Source: Unio delphinus
Taxonomy: Eukaryota > Mollusca > Bivalvia > Unionida > Unionidae
Assembly (NCBI GenBank): GCA_029339505.1
Contig: JAQISU010000033.1
Coordinates: 3,919,001 to 3,983,000, forward strand
Direction of reading: 5' to 3'
Length of the DNA: 64,000 bases
Shown here in pieces: positions 29,727 to 43,500 of this stretch. Positions within the stretch are counted from its first letter, which is position 1, and each line of letters starts with the position of its first letter. The translations under genes and the position numbers were made by a program. Under the pieces are notes generated by a model. The model was not told where the DNA came from. It did not search any database and saw only the letters and a program-made list of their open reading frames with translations.

Positions 29727-30429
29727 GTAAAAACAGTTCACTATGCTGTAATACCTTAATGGTAGTGTGAATAGAGTTTTGCATGCAAAAACATTGTCCA
29801 ATTAATGTGTGAAGCTTAATTGATGCTAAACATTGAGATGTGAGATAATGTTTGACCTACGAAACTTTATCATCATTGATAATGCCATTTTTATCTGTCA
29901 CCGAAAACATACAACACATATGAATTACCTTTTCCATTCCAGAACGTATGTCACTCACACACTATAGCTACGATGTCATAGCCTCAACCTGATTTGTTGT
30001 GGTTGAGATACGAGTAGGGTACTAATATTAGTACTACCACCCGCCATTGTTTAGATGTCAGTCTGCATCTCTAATACATGTGTACTTTGTGTTTTATACT
30101 AAATATGAATATAAAACCTTTCTCTGGTCCTCGTAATGTCACGCTGTTGCTGTGGGCATTAATGAATTTGTCAATTAATTCATCTAAGACATCAACAGAT
30201 CTACAAGCCCTGGCACATCAACATTAAGTAGACAGAAGTTCGCATGTTCGCAGTTAATGTGCCGTATTTATTTCCATGTTGGACCATGCGTATGTCGTGC
30301 AGATCTTTGTCATGAATAGTTTAGGATAGGAATTATTTCACCCTCCATGATTTTGGAATATCAAAGCCGGAAATATTATGCTAGTCCACAAATTAATGAC
30401 TTCAACCGTTGAGTTTTGTGCTGAACAGC

Positions 30430-33240
30430 GGAGATGCACGGGTGTTGTTTTGTTGTTTGTCCGTCGATTCGACGAGGACCTCTCTAGTCATTCGAGGGTT
30501 GAAGAAGTTGGTTCTATTCTGTGCGTGCGCAGGTGACTGATGAAGCTAAAACCCTTACACGGAATGTTCGTTTGCATAAGAGACAGGTGATTAGTGGTAC
30601 ATCTCATGGAGGATTGATGGCACGTGCTTTCTGGCTTGCTTCGTCAACTCTTCAGCTGCTGTCCTCATAGATTCGCACAACTTGGAGCATGTGTGCACGC
30701 AGATACACCAAGTGACTCGATAACTTGCTGTTTGCTCCCTGGAATCACGGTTTATGTTGAACGCTTTCAATGCAGCTCTCAGATTATCTTTCAAGTGTTT
30801 CTTCTGACCTCCGTGGAATTACTACCTTGCAGTAGCTCGCCATAAAAGTGTTTATCTTTGGCAGTCGGTGGTCTAACACGTGTACAACATGCCCCATCCA
30901 GAGTAGAATGGTGTGGATGCTGGATAGACCTGCTTGGGCGAGTACCTCAGTGTCTAGAACCTTGTCCTACCACTTGGTGCTGAGGAGTTTCCTGAGAAAC
31001 TTTGTGTGAAAGGGGTGAAACTTCTTGGAGTGGCGTTGGTACACCGTCTACGTTTCGCATGCGTAAAGTAGTGTGGGGGAGCACAACTGCCCTGTAGACC
31101 TTTAGTTTGGTCTGGATGCTGATGCCTCTTCTATTCTAGACGTTAGCACACAATCTGCAGAAAATTGCACTGGCTCTGGCAATGCGAAAGTTCACCTCGT
31201 GGTCAACAGTAGCGCTCTGTGACCTTGTGCTGCCATGGTAGGTGAAGTGGTTCACTATTTTGAGTTTTTGGCCGTTAACGGTGATTTTGGGCTCAACATG
31301 TCATCGGACGGCTGATGCAGGATTTCAATCCTCTTGGTAATGATCGTCAGACCAAAGCTTGTGCAGGAGCTGAAGAACTTGTCAACGCTTCATTGCAGGA
31401 CCGCTTCTGAGCCAGCAGTGATGGAGCAGCCATAAGTAAAATAGAAATATCCGATGGTGTCTGTCATGATCTTGGTTTTCCTTTACAGCCTCCTAAGATT
31501 GATTAATTTCCATCTGTATGGTACCTGATGCCGACTCCTACCTCTCCGTTTCTGAAAGCATTAGTAAGCATGGCGGAGAACACTAGACTGAACAGTGTCG
31601 GTGCCAGAACACAACTCTGCTTGACGCCATTGGTTACTGGGAAAGGCTCAGATGTCTCTTTATTGTCCTGAACTCGTGCTCGCATGCCGCCATGGAAATG
31701 CTGCACCATGGATATACATTTTCTTGGGCATCCCTACTTGGCCGTTACCTTCCACAAGCCTTCTCTGCTGACAGCATAAAAGGCCTTTGTAGATGGAGAA
31801 AAGGTCGGTGTTTTGCTCTTGATATTTCTCCTGTTGTTGCCTCGCAAAAACACCATGCCGATGGTTCCACGTTCTTTTTGGAATCAACACTGGCTTTCTG
31901 GCAGTAGTTCCTGGTCAAGGTGTGTAGTGAGGTGGTTCAGTAGGATTCTGGAGAGAATCTTTCTTGGAGTATAGAGTAAGGATATACCCTATTGGTTGTC
32001 ACAGGCCTGGTGGTTTCCTATGCGCTTATGTAGGTCGATTATGGAAGCGTCTTTGAGTTCCTGGGTGATCGTCTGATGCTGCCACATCAGTAAAAACAGT
32101 TGGTGGAGCCTTCTATCAGGGCTGTGTCCCCTTCCTTGTAGACTTTAGCTGGGATTGAGTCTGAACCAGGCGCTTTGCCACTGGGAGCAGACGTATCGCT
32201 TTCTGTGTCTCGAGCAAGGTTGCAGGGTCATCCAGTGCTCAATTGATGGGTAATCCAGTGCTTCGTTGATGGTAATTGGTGAGACGACTAATGGCTTCGT
32301 CGTTGATGAACGAATGGCGCTTCAGGATGCTGTCAAGGTGTTTAACCCATCTTTAAAGAATCTTATCTTTGTCAGAAATTAGCTGGTTCCCGTCTGCGCC
32401 GAGAATGGGGATGATCCAGATGATGTAGGTCCATACATGTATTTCAGAGCATTGTAGAAGTTCTTTTTTGTTATGCTGGTCTGCGTAGCACTGTATCTCA
32501 TCATCTTTTTTGCTCATCCATGTGTCTCGCATCTGACGTAGTTTGTGTTGTACAGTTCTGCGTATATTGTTGTACTCATCTTTCCTATAGGTGGACATGA
32601 GTTGTTGCGGTAGTTTTGAAGGAGGCTGTGTTTCTCATACAGCAAATGCTTGATCTCGATGCTTGATACTTTCTGGTTGAGGCTCATATGATTTCTGAAG
32701 CTCAGCTGTAGACCATCTTTCTGAATGCCTCCCAGTCGGTCTCCACATTCTAATCGTCGAGAGGGGTAAATTTCAGACGTTTTTCCAAGGGCACCCACAA
32801 GAAAATATTTGGTAAGGTGCATTTCAGCTTGGTGATGTTTAGTCGTTTATGAGCCTTCTTTCCCTGTGGGCGTCTTTTGGGCTGAATGTAGATGCTGAGC
32901 TAGGTGATGACAAGGAAAGCAATCAGCGCCGCACAAGGAATTGGTCACACGCACATTCTGCCTATCCCTCTTCCTGACTAAGACGTAGTCGATGAGGTGC
33001 AAATGCTTACAGTGAGCGTACATCGATAACGCTCGGTTACGAGTGAGGATGCAGAAGACTATATTGGTGATCAGCAGTTCATACTCGACGCAAGTCTGGA
33101 GGAAAAGGAGACCGTTTCTGTTACAGTGACCCACTCCGTGCTTTCCTAGCACTCCATCCCAGGCAACGTGATCACATCATGCTCTTGAACTGAAATCGCC
33201 AAAAATGACGTGCTTATCTGCCATTGGAACGTCAGCAATA
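30430..33240 (-). mobile_element. Decayed APE-type non-LTR retrotransposon (LINE)
   Basis: Read on the minus strand, the segment shows in order an endonuclease C-terminal part (33152-32847: HLIDYVLVRKRDRQNVRVTN, then CGAD), a linker region (32822-32353), reverse transcriptase pieces (31890-31503: RNHRHGVF-like text, then PVTNGVKQSCVLAPTLFSLV) and a C-terminal region (about 31.2-30.6 kb, ALKAFNINRDSREQTA). Frames change repeatedly and stops are frequent. It is more GC-rich than its flanks. Such elements copy themselves by target-primed reverse transcription. The clade is uncertain (RTE-like or related). It is non-functional. Confidence 0.85.
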
Positions 33241-33663
33241 ATTATTATGTAATTCTTTATAAAGCCGTTGCTCAAGTACTACACTGCTCAAGTACTAACA
33301 ATAATTTTTTCTTTGAGATCACAATACTATGAATGTGTTAAAGACAATATAATATATTTAGCTCTCACTATTCACAAGAATGTAATAACATAATTAATTT
33401 CACTATACTATGGTGTATTATAACGTTGTCGTTTGGCATTGAGACAAACAAAGTCTGCTCTATATTATCAGAAGCTGATAGTGATGTGACAGACACTGTA
33501 TTGATGTGTTCATGTAAAGACACTATGTGATATTAAAAGGTATGTTTATATCACCTTTATTATTTATAAAAAGCACGTACATGCCGTGTTTATGTAAATT
33601 TACTCTGCGAAATTGAAAAACATTTTTTTTTATTATCTCACACTTATTATTTAATGAAAATCG

Positions 33664-33900
33664 TGACCGCTCAGATGGCCTATTGGTTAGAGCGCCCGCT
33701 TCGGATGCCGGAGGTCGTGGGTTCGATCCACAGCCGAGTCATAACAAAGACTTACAAAAATGGTACCAACAGCTGCCTCGCTTGGCGCTCAGCATTAAGA
33801 GGTTAGTATTATGAATGGTCGGCCTGGTGTCAGGGTAATGTGACTGGGTGGGACATCATGCTACATGTCTGCGGCATGACTTTAAACTGTCACACTGCAG
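33664..33900 (+). mobile_element. tRNA-derived SINE with conserved central domain
   Basis: The head resembles a tRNA: GACCGCTCAGATGGCCTATT then GGTTAGAGC (A box) and, 30-odd bases on, GTGGGTTCGATCCAC (B box), with anticodon-loop-like CTTCGGA (Arg TCG type). The body follows with CTTGGCGCTCAGCATTA, GGTGTCAGGGTAATGTGACT and GGGTGGGACATCATG. From memory, tRNA-head SINEs with this body are widespread in molluscs and share a conserved 'Meta'-type central domain. The tRNA part has mismatches in its acceptor stem, so it is not a functional tRNA gene. The 3' end is approximate. Confidence 0.8.
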
Positions 33901-34443
33901 ACATCGTTTTGAGATGAAAGAAAAATTGTTAAGCACATGAAATACACTGTTTACATATTTGCGAGTAATGTATTTTATTATAGTTTTATTGTCAATATAA
34001 TTGTCACTGCAAAATGTTTTCCCTTTCGTTGTTTTAAAACTAATTTCTAACATTTTCCCTCTTCTGTATTCACTAAACTAATCCTGGGCTCCATTTTATT
34101 TATATTGCTTTTGTTTGATCTTTCAATTTCTTGAGAAACCGACTTGCAAATTTAGGTATTTATTTGTCCATGCTGTCGTCTGAGAATCTTCATTTTGCAC
34201 TTGATTTTGGCCATTAAATGAGTACCTATCAAAGACCACAAGTTGTTTTCTGCCTATTTTTTTGGTTGTATTTTCTGACAGTTATGTCCCCCAAAAAATG
34301 AGAAAGTAATTTTTAAAAATAATAATAAAAGGCGAACAACAACTGATATGTCTCGGAACAGCTAGCTAGAGAATTTTTCATAAATTGAATTGAACGTAAT
34401 GTAGACATTTGGAGTATCCTCCCTTAGAAGCGTGTCATGCGCA

Positions 34444-34457
34444 GGAAACATAGCAAC
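34444..34457 (+). promoter_or_regulatory. RFX X-box-like site upstream of CFAP44
   Basis: GGAAACATAGCAAC matches 10 of the 12 specified positions of the X-box consensus (GTNRCC, two-base spacer, RGYAAC), with a perfect right half-site AGCAAC. It lies 15 bp before the ATG. RFX factors drive motile-cilium genes through X-boxes close to the start codon, which fits CFAP44. A TGCGCA motif (NRF1 half-site type) lies immediately upstream. Binding is inferred. Confidence 0.5.
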
Positions 34458-34472
34458 AAGGTAAATTGCAAG

Positions 34473-34518
34473 ATGGACGAAGAAGAGAAGCCCACATCCC
34501 CAAAGCCAGAAACGGCTG
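34473..34518 (+). CDS. CFAP44: CFAP44 exon 1 (start codon)
   Basis: ATG at 34473 in the context CAAGATGG; encodes [15 protein letters not shown] plus one base, followed by donor GTAAAC. The first Met with this acidic start joins in phase to the acidic exon 2. There is no upstream in-frame extension with a splice site that I prefer. Confidence 0.8.
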
Positions 34519-37500
34519 GTAAACTTCCTCTTATGCTCTTTTTAAATTTGTAAACATGACACGAAAATAAAAGTTGTTGAAATATATTGTTAATCAGTTC
34601 ACATTAAATCAACCGGGAACATCTATTTACTGAAGTCACGAAACTAATGCAGAACAACCCGATACAGTCAACCCAGTAGCGGCAGTACAGTACAGTATGA
34701 CTTGAAAACAACTATTTAAAAAAATCATTCTTTTCACGCAGCATTAATTAAAACTATGAAAAGGAAGAAAAATACGCATGAGCGACATATGAAATAGCTA
34801 GACTGCCAGACTTTTCAACAAAATTTATCGTAGAATGGAGGTTTTTATGCCACTGCACCGGTCCAATCTAGTCCAATTCTGTAAAACATAGCACATGTTT
34901 TTATTTTAGTGTTATATCTTACTTTCCAAATATCGTCCTTGTATAGCTTGTTCCGATTTGGTTAACATCGGAATGAGTAGTACAATTTTCAGGAATATCT
35001 CACACACCTGGTAGTCTATATCGACACTCTTCCAATAATTTATGTGTAATTGATCTACAGTCATATTGTACTGTTTTTATCCTGGCGGACTGAAAATTTG
35101 ATACTAGCAAATAGATGCATTTTTATGTTCAGTTGACATCCATTTGGATATGTTGCAATGTGTGATATTCCTGAAAATTTGACTTTCATTACACTTTTAG
35201 TCAACATCAAAACACGCTACACAGTGCTGTTATTTAGGCAGTAAGATCCATCACCTCCCAGAACAAAAATGTTAGGTGACGTGTCTTACATTGTAGGACT
35301 ATGTACCAAGCTAACTCCTTGGATCAAACCCAGATGGGGGCTATTTTCCAGCCACGTACATTCTTGTCATCTTTTGAAATGAGGTACTGTCATTTTTTTT
35401 TATGCAGATCTGCCAGTTTAGGCAGAAGATTCCAATTTTTAATGTTTTACTTAATATTTTGTTAACTGCTGCTTTGCAGGTTGTCCCTTAGTCCTACAGT
35501 GTAAAGCCTCAACCTGGATATTTGTTTTTTGCGTCTGGGTTTTACTGCCAAAATAATGGTGTTGTATAGCGGTTTTTTATATTGACTAACACTGTAATGA
35601 AATTCAGATTTTCAGGAATATCTTACACATTTGGCAACATATGATGGTGCTTTTTCACAAATTAAAATAAAGTTTTAAGTAAAGTTTTAGTCATACTTTA
35701 CTTACTTTGGTGTCATTTTTCTAATAAAGTAGAATTTTCACACAAGCAAATGGATCTTTTTTCAAGTTTCATTGGCCAACATTTCAGTTGGCTGCAAAGC
35801 AATGGAACCTGGTAATGCTGAAATCGGATTAAGTCAAAGTATTTTTCTTTAACGAAATAAATAAAAATATATTAATATTGAAGAAAGTTTAGATAGCTTA
35901 GTTTTATTCAAGATTCTTATCATCCATTTAACATATTTCAGTATTCCATGCTTCCAACATATTCATAATCTGCAGGATATTATATATATAATGGAAATAA
36001 TATTAATTTGTGTCGATAAGGTATAAATTTAAACCTTTATACATGTCATTAAAATGGTAATACATTTTTAAATGTCATTGAATCATTTTGAAACAGATTC
36101 TTTGAAAGACATGGGGTGTAACAAAATGTAAATAATAATAATAATAATAATAATGAGGACATTGTATAGCGCCTAATCTTTAGAAGCTCTAAGTGCTTTA
36201 CAACATCTATAATGATATGACTACACTACAGAAAAACAAAAAAAACAAAAACCATGAAATTGGAAAACATAAAAACATGCTGAAAACATACAAGATGCAA
36301 AACATTATTGGGTATCTAAGTTTGTTCCTGCAGTTGAAAATGGTGAGTATTAAGAGCACTCTTAAAAGGGACCACTGTGTCTTTGTGTCTGATTTCAATG
36401 GGCAATTCGTTCCACATCGCCTGGCCCTGGTATGAGATAATATGGTAAATTATCATGTTTGTTAAATATGTTTAGAAAAAATATATTTGCTGCCCATTAA
36501 TCAGTACATGAAGAAAATTATTTGGCTAATAGATAAATATAAGATTCACTTACCTTAGACATGGTCAAAAATAGTCTTTGACAAACTGATTAACTGCAGG
36601 CTGTAGTGTCTGGGTAAGCTGATTACTTCTTTTGCAAGCATATGTTATGAATTTGTCAGGACTATTATTCGTGTTCTTTTTCAAATACAGTATTCAGTAA
36701 AATGGTAATTATAAAGTCTGGATGCTTGATTTAACAAGAGATTATTTTGGATTTGATTCCACATTGGATCTTTTGTGTTTGTAATCCGTGTCTTTACTTT
36801 TGAGTTTACTTTAATAATTTACAGTAAGGTGAATCCTTCCTTCTTCTTCCAAAGAATTGAATTCTATCCAACAGTTGGGATTTCTTGATTATAGTAACAC
36901 AAGTGTTGCTTGGGGCAACAAATCCAATTTTTAGCATCCTGGCCTTGCATGTACAATCTGGCACAAGTGAGACAGTAAAACCGGTCTTATGTGACCTCTT
37001 CTGTGAGTGACCACCTGTCATTCACAGCAGAATGCAACCAGAAGCCACAATTCCTTTGCAAAATAAGTGACCTGAAACTGCTTTGAAATGCTGCATAGCA
37101 AACACAAAGATAAACACTGCTTACTATTTTTTGCCATTAAATAATATTACCATATTATCACTATATATGTTCATATATATTCAGATCAAGAGCTGGAACA
37201 GGCTGAAACAACTGAGCAAGAGCCAACAGAGACTGAGCAAATACAAGAGGATGAACCAGTGGAGGCTGAGCTACCTCAGGATCACCAGGAAGAGCCGCAA
37301 ACAGAGCAATCAAAGGCAGAGGTTGAGCCAACAGTTGAAGAAAGTGAAGTAGTTACAGCTGATGACAAGGAAGGAGCTGGTGATAAAGATGATCAGGTAG
37401 AAGAATCACAAGGAAAAACTGAGCAGGAAACAATAGATAACCAAGGAGGAGAAGGAGATAAAAAGGATGGAGAGGAACAAAAACCTGACGTGAAAGAGGG

Positions 37501-40500
37501 TAAGAATAAGCAAAAATCGTTGGGAAAGGTCTTATAAGAACTAGTATTTACTCAATGTGCATTGTGGTCACAATGTACAGTGCTTACTTCATTCTCTTCC
37601 ACCTGCACCATCATGTATTTCTTTAAATAATTTTCTCATTCAAGTAATTTTGTCATGGCATAGAAATGATAGACATTCTCAGCAATCATTTGGATAATTT
37701 AAATTAATATGAAGCAGTGGTTATGAATCTCTACAGCACCCAGAAAGAATATATAGATTAACATGTATGTTCATTGTATCACTCTTATTTTGCTTCATTC
37801 TTTTCCTTTTGAAAAATATCTTGAATGGGGATGACAATAAAAAAATTAAATAATTTTTTTCCCCAACACTTTTATACACTTTCTATTCTCTGTGTAATGG
37901 TTTCCCATATTCTGATACAAGGCATAAGCATACTGGTAAAATAAAATTAATTACAATTCTCACATTGGGGAGAATTCAGAATGTGATGAAGTTTATAAAA
38001 TATACAGTCTAAAATATAAAATACTCTTGATAAAATGTCAGATGTGAAAGTTTGTTGATATTGGTTATATATTTAGGCTAGGATTTCTTTCAGATGTCAT
38101 TGTTTCCTGTGATTTAAACAACATTGACAAAAAAGGAAATATGAAGCAAATGTCAAATTTGTGGTGTAATTAGTGCCAAATAAGGGTAAAGCCTGCATGT
38201 TTTCTTGTTGTTGAAGATGACAAATGTTTGTTTTAACAGCAGTTGGAAATTAATGAAATTATTGTCAGCAATTGTTGCATTATATAAATGTTAAGTTTAA
38301 AAACAAGGAAAGAATACATTTCTCATGATTTTCAAATGAAATGCCACACAGTATCAAAATTTTTGCAGTACACTCTTATACTTGTCTAGATGGAGAGCAG
38401 ACAGCTGAATCCAAGGAGGCAGGAGGAAAAGAAATGGAGGGTGACACTAACCAGAGTGCTGTAGAAAAGGAGGAGCAGCATGGTGAAGGAGAAGCTGGTG
38501 AAGGGGAGGAAGAAGAAGCAGGTAATAGAATAAAACAAACAAAAATGAACAAGACTCCTTGAAAGACCACATTTGTATACAATAGACCAGCAGCCAGATA
38601 AATGCATTTCTTTCATCAAAGTTTTGCATTGTTTTACATTGGAAGCACAATCAGATTTTGTTGGCGTGAATTGTTTAAAAAGAAAAAAAATGTTTAAAGG
38701 GAAACAAAACTATTCTTTCTTTGAAGTACAGTATAAGGATTCTCTGGTATGCCTGAATTGGTGTAAAAAATACAAGAAAACACTGTATTGGAGTCCTAAA
38801 AATGCCTAACATGCTACATATACATGTTAATTATTTACATTCTGAAGGAATTGTGACTAATTTCCAGTCTTATTTAAAACAAATGCCTTGATAAATATCT
38901 AAAATGATTTTTAGATTATGAAATTGCGCACCATTATGAAAAGTATATTGTACATTGGTCTTAAAATTAAACTTATTGACATTTATTTTGGCCTGGAAGT
39001 TCACCATCTCCTATTTGCAACAGAGAAATTTGATGCATATTTCATTCATGTTGATGATCACTGAGATTGCTAGATGGCAAATGTTTTTTTTAATGAAAAT
39101 TCAAGGTTTCTCCTCAAGTCAGCTGAATGTGATCGCAAACACACAGTTGACCTGCTAGTATAATATGGTTTTTGAGGTTGAAGTGATATTTGAGAGACTG
39201 GACTTGTGAAGGAAGATACTTGGAAAAAAGAAGTAATCTATTATAAACTCATTGAATTTTTTGTTTGAGAAGAAAAAACATATCAGAGATAAAAGTTTTA
39301 ATTAATACAATGATAAATGATGAGCAAGACCAAAATGTAATGAGTGAAGAATAAATTTAAATTAGGACAAGATCTGAAGCAGAAAGTTCAACATTGCAAC
39401 TCCTTAATGTAAACCAAATAATGAAACATATCAAAAATTGAGCAACCTTTCTAAGAAAATACCTAAAATAGCCATTCTAATAATATTTAAAGTGATGTTT
39501 GATCATTTTATAATTTGAATATTATAATGCATCCAAGATCAAATTAAAACACTAACAACTTAATAATTTTTCTTATTAGTCACACTTTCGACTTAAAAAT
39601 ATTTTTGTTGTTAGTCATAATGAAGTCAATTTTATGTTCATAGCAACATATAATCAAAATTGGAATTTACTGTCATCATATTAATGCTTAAATTTATACT
39701 TATAACATTAAAGTATTTCATAACAAAATAATGATTCAAGCTAACACTGAGTTTAGAATTGAGAGTCCTAATTGTTTCCAGGTTTTCAGATCTATCTTGT
39801 GGAATTTTCCACATATACTATTAGTTGATTTCACTGTTCTTGTTAGGACGTTTTTCTGCATTTAAAAATTGACATGTTAGAAAGCAATAATAATGAACAG
39901 GGTATATTGAGGTTCATTTTTGGTGCTCAAAGCACATATAATAATTAATTATACATGTAGTTTATAATAAAATGAAAACCAGAGATTGTTGGGCCCCAGA
40001 CTGTCTTTTTCTCAGTTGTGATGATGTACATTTTCTAGTGCATGTATCAATACAAATTGTACAGTCAACTCTGCACTAAAGTTATGTTAAGCAGCCACAT
40101 GTTTTAAGCAATACCAAAATATTGTAGAAATAAACCTCATAATGGCAACCACATTTCTTACTTTGCCACTTTTCTTTCTTTGTCACATTTCTTACCTTGC
40201 CACTTTTCTTTCTTTGTCACATTTCTTACATTGTCACTTTTCTTCCATTCCAGAGGTGACTCCTTAAAACATTTTTTTTATGATAGTAGTTGCTTAGTTT
40301 TTGTAAAGTATGAAATGTGACATCATAAGCACTATGGTTTTAGTTTCTTGTTTGATAGATTTTCTCTTGCTCAAATTGCTACTCCATTTAAATAATAAAA
40401 AATATAATTTTGTGAATTTGTACTTTTGATCAAGTCAAAGGTCACAAGAAAAGAAAAAGTATGTATATAGTGTTTATTTTAAAAAAAAAAAGATTTACTG

Positions 40501-43500
40501 ATAATTTATACTCTTTGTCTGTTTACTGTGAAATCATTTTTTACTGTGCAATTGTAAAGTTGTACAAAGTATTACATTTTTGTCAGTAATTTAACTTGCA
40601 GTTAAACAATCGCACAATATACATGAATGTTGAATCATGGTTTCTTTATAGGAGAACCAGTTTTTAGTAGGTGTTTAAATTAGTCATTCCTGACAAGTAC
40701 AATTACATGAAAAAAAATTAGAGCTTCATTAAAAAAAATGAGTTCACAGCACATTCATTTACTTATTTATGTTTTAAATTGTTGCTGGTTAATTAGTTTT
40801 GTTTGTTTTTAGGTTTATTCAATAATCTTTTATGTATTGTTAAGTTTTTGTCTGTCGGTCTAATAATTTGTGTCTAAAATTTGCATAACTAAAAAAATTT
40901 GACTGTTATGCTGTGAGTGTTTTCATTACTTATTTCCCTAGCAGCTGGCTTTAGTAATTTGACTGGCATTTAACATAACCCATATTGTCTGGAAATGGCA
41001 TTTAACATACCCCATATTTTCTGGAAATTGTATTTAAAATATGCCATATTGTCTGGAAATGGCATTTAACATACCCCATATTGTCTGGAAATGGTATTTA
41101 ACATATTCCATTTTGTCTAGAAATGGTATTTAACATATTCCATTTTCTCTAGAAATGACATTTAACATATCCCATATTGTCTAGAAATGGTATTTAACAA
41201 CATATTCCATATTGTCTAGAAATGGTATTTAACAACATATTCCATATTGTCTAGAAATGGTATTTAACAACATATTCCATATTGTCTAGAAATGGTATTT
41301 AACAACATATTCCATATTGTCTAGAAATGGTATTTAACATATCCCATATTGTCTAGAAATGGCATTTAACATATTGTTGTCTAGAAATGGTATTCAACAT
41401 ATTCCATATTGTCTAGAAATGGTATTTAACATATCCCATATTGTCTAGAAATGGCATTTAATATATCCCATATTGTCTAGAAATGGCATTTAACATATCC
41501 CATATTGTCTAGAAATGGTATTAAAAATATCCCATATTGTCTAGAAATGGTATTTAACATATTCCATATTGTCTAAAAATGGCATTTAATATATCCCATA
41601 TTGTCTAGAAATGGTATTTAACATATCCCATATTGTCTAGAAATGGTATTTAACATATCCCATATTGTCTAGAAATGGCATTTAATATATCCCATATTGT
41701 CTACAAATGGCATTTAATATATCCCATATTGTCTAGAAATGGTTTTTAACATATCCCATATTGTCTAGAAATGGTATTTAACATATCCCATATTGTCTAG
41801 AAATGGCATTTAATATATCCCATATTGTCTGGAAATGGTATTAAAAATATCCCATATTGTCTAGAAATGGTATTTAACATATACCCTATTGTCTAGAAAT
41901 GGCATTTAATATATCCCATATTGTCTAGAAATGGTATTAAAAATATCCCATATTGTCTAGAAATGGTATTTAACATATTCCATATTGTCTAGAAATGGTA
42001 TTTAACATATTCCATATTGTCTAGAAATGGTATTTAACATATCCCATATTGTCTAGAAATGGCATTTAATATATCCCATATTGTCTAGAAATGGCATTTA
42101 ATATATCCCATATTGTCTAGAAATGGTATTAAACATATTCCATATTGTCTAGAAATGGTATTTAACATATCCCATATTGTCTAGAAATGGTATTTAACAT
42201 ATCCCATATTGTCTGGAAATGGTATTTAACGTATCAGATATTGTCTAGAAATGGCATTTAACATATTCCATATTGTCTAGAAATGGCATTTAATATATCC
42301 CATATTGTCTAGAAATGGCATTTAATATATCCCATATTGTCTAGAAATGGTATTAAAAATATCCCATATTGTCTAGAAATGGTATTTAACATATCCCATA
42401 TTGTCTAGAAATGGTATTTAACATATCCCATATTGTCTAGAAATGGCATTTAATATATCCCATATTGTCTAGAAATGGTATTAAAAATATCCCATATTGT
42501 CTAGAAATGGTATTTAACATATTCCATATTGTCTAGAAATGGTATTTAACATATTCCATATTGTCTAGAAATGGTATTTAACATATCCCATATTGTCTAG
42601 AAATGGTATTTAACAACATATTCCATATTGTCTAGAAATGGTATTTAACATATTCCATATTGTCTAGAAATGGCATTTAATATATCCCATATTGTCTAGA
42701 AATGGTATTTAACATATTCCATATTGTCTAGAAATGGTATTTAACATATCCCATATTGTCTAGAAATGGCATTTAACATAGCCCTTATTGTCTAGAAATG
42801 GTATTTAACAACATATTCCATATTGTCTGGAAATGGTATTTAACAACATATTCCATATTGTCTAGAAATGGTATTTAACAACATATTCCATATTGTCTAG
42901 AAATGGTATTTAACAACATATTCCATATTGTCTAGAAATGGTATTTAACATATCCCATATTGTCTAGAAATGGCATTTAACATATTGTTGTCTAGAAATG
43001 GTATTTAACATATTCCATATTGTCTAGAAATGGTATTTAACATATCCCATATTGTCTAGAAATGGCATTTAATATATCCCATATTGTCTAGAAATGGCAT
43101 TTAACATATCCCATATTGTCTAGAAATGGTATTAAAAATATCCCATATTGTCTAGAAATGGTATTTAACATATTCCATATTGTCTAGAAATGGCATTTAA
43201 TATATCCCATATTGTCTAGAAATGGTATTTAACATATCCCATATTGTCTAGAAATGGTATTTAACATATCCCATATTGTCTAGAAATGGCATTTAATATA
43301 TTCCATATTGTCTAGAAATGGCATTTAATATATCCCATATTGTCTAGAAATGGTATTTAACATATCCCATATTGTCTAGAAATGGTATTTAACATATCCC
43401 ATATTGTCTAGAAATGGCATTTAATATATCCCATATTGTCTGGAAATGGTATTAAAAATATCCCATATTGTCTAGAAATGGTATTTAACATATCCCCTAT

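Noticed and set aside
33664..33735. A functional tRNA-Arg gene
   Set aside because: The A and B boxes are good but the acceptor stem does not pair well, and a SINE body follows directly.
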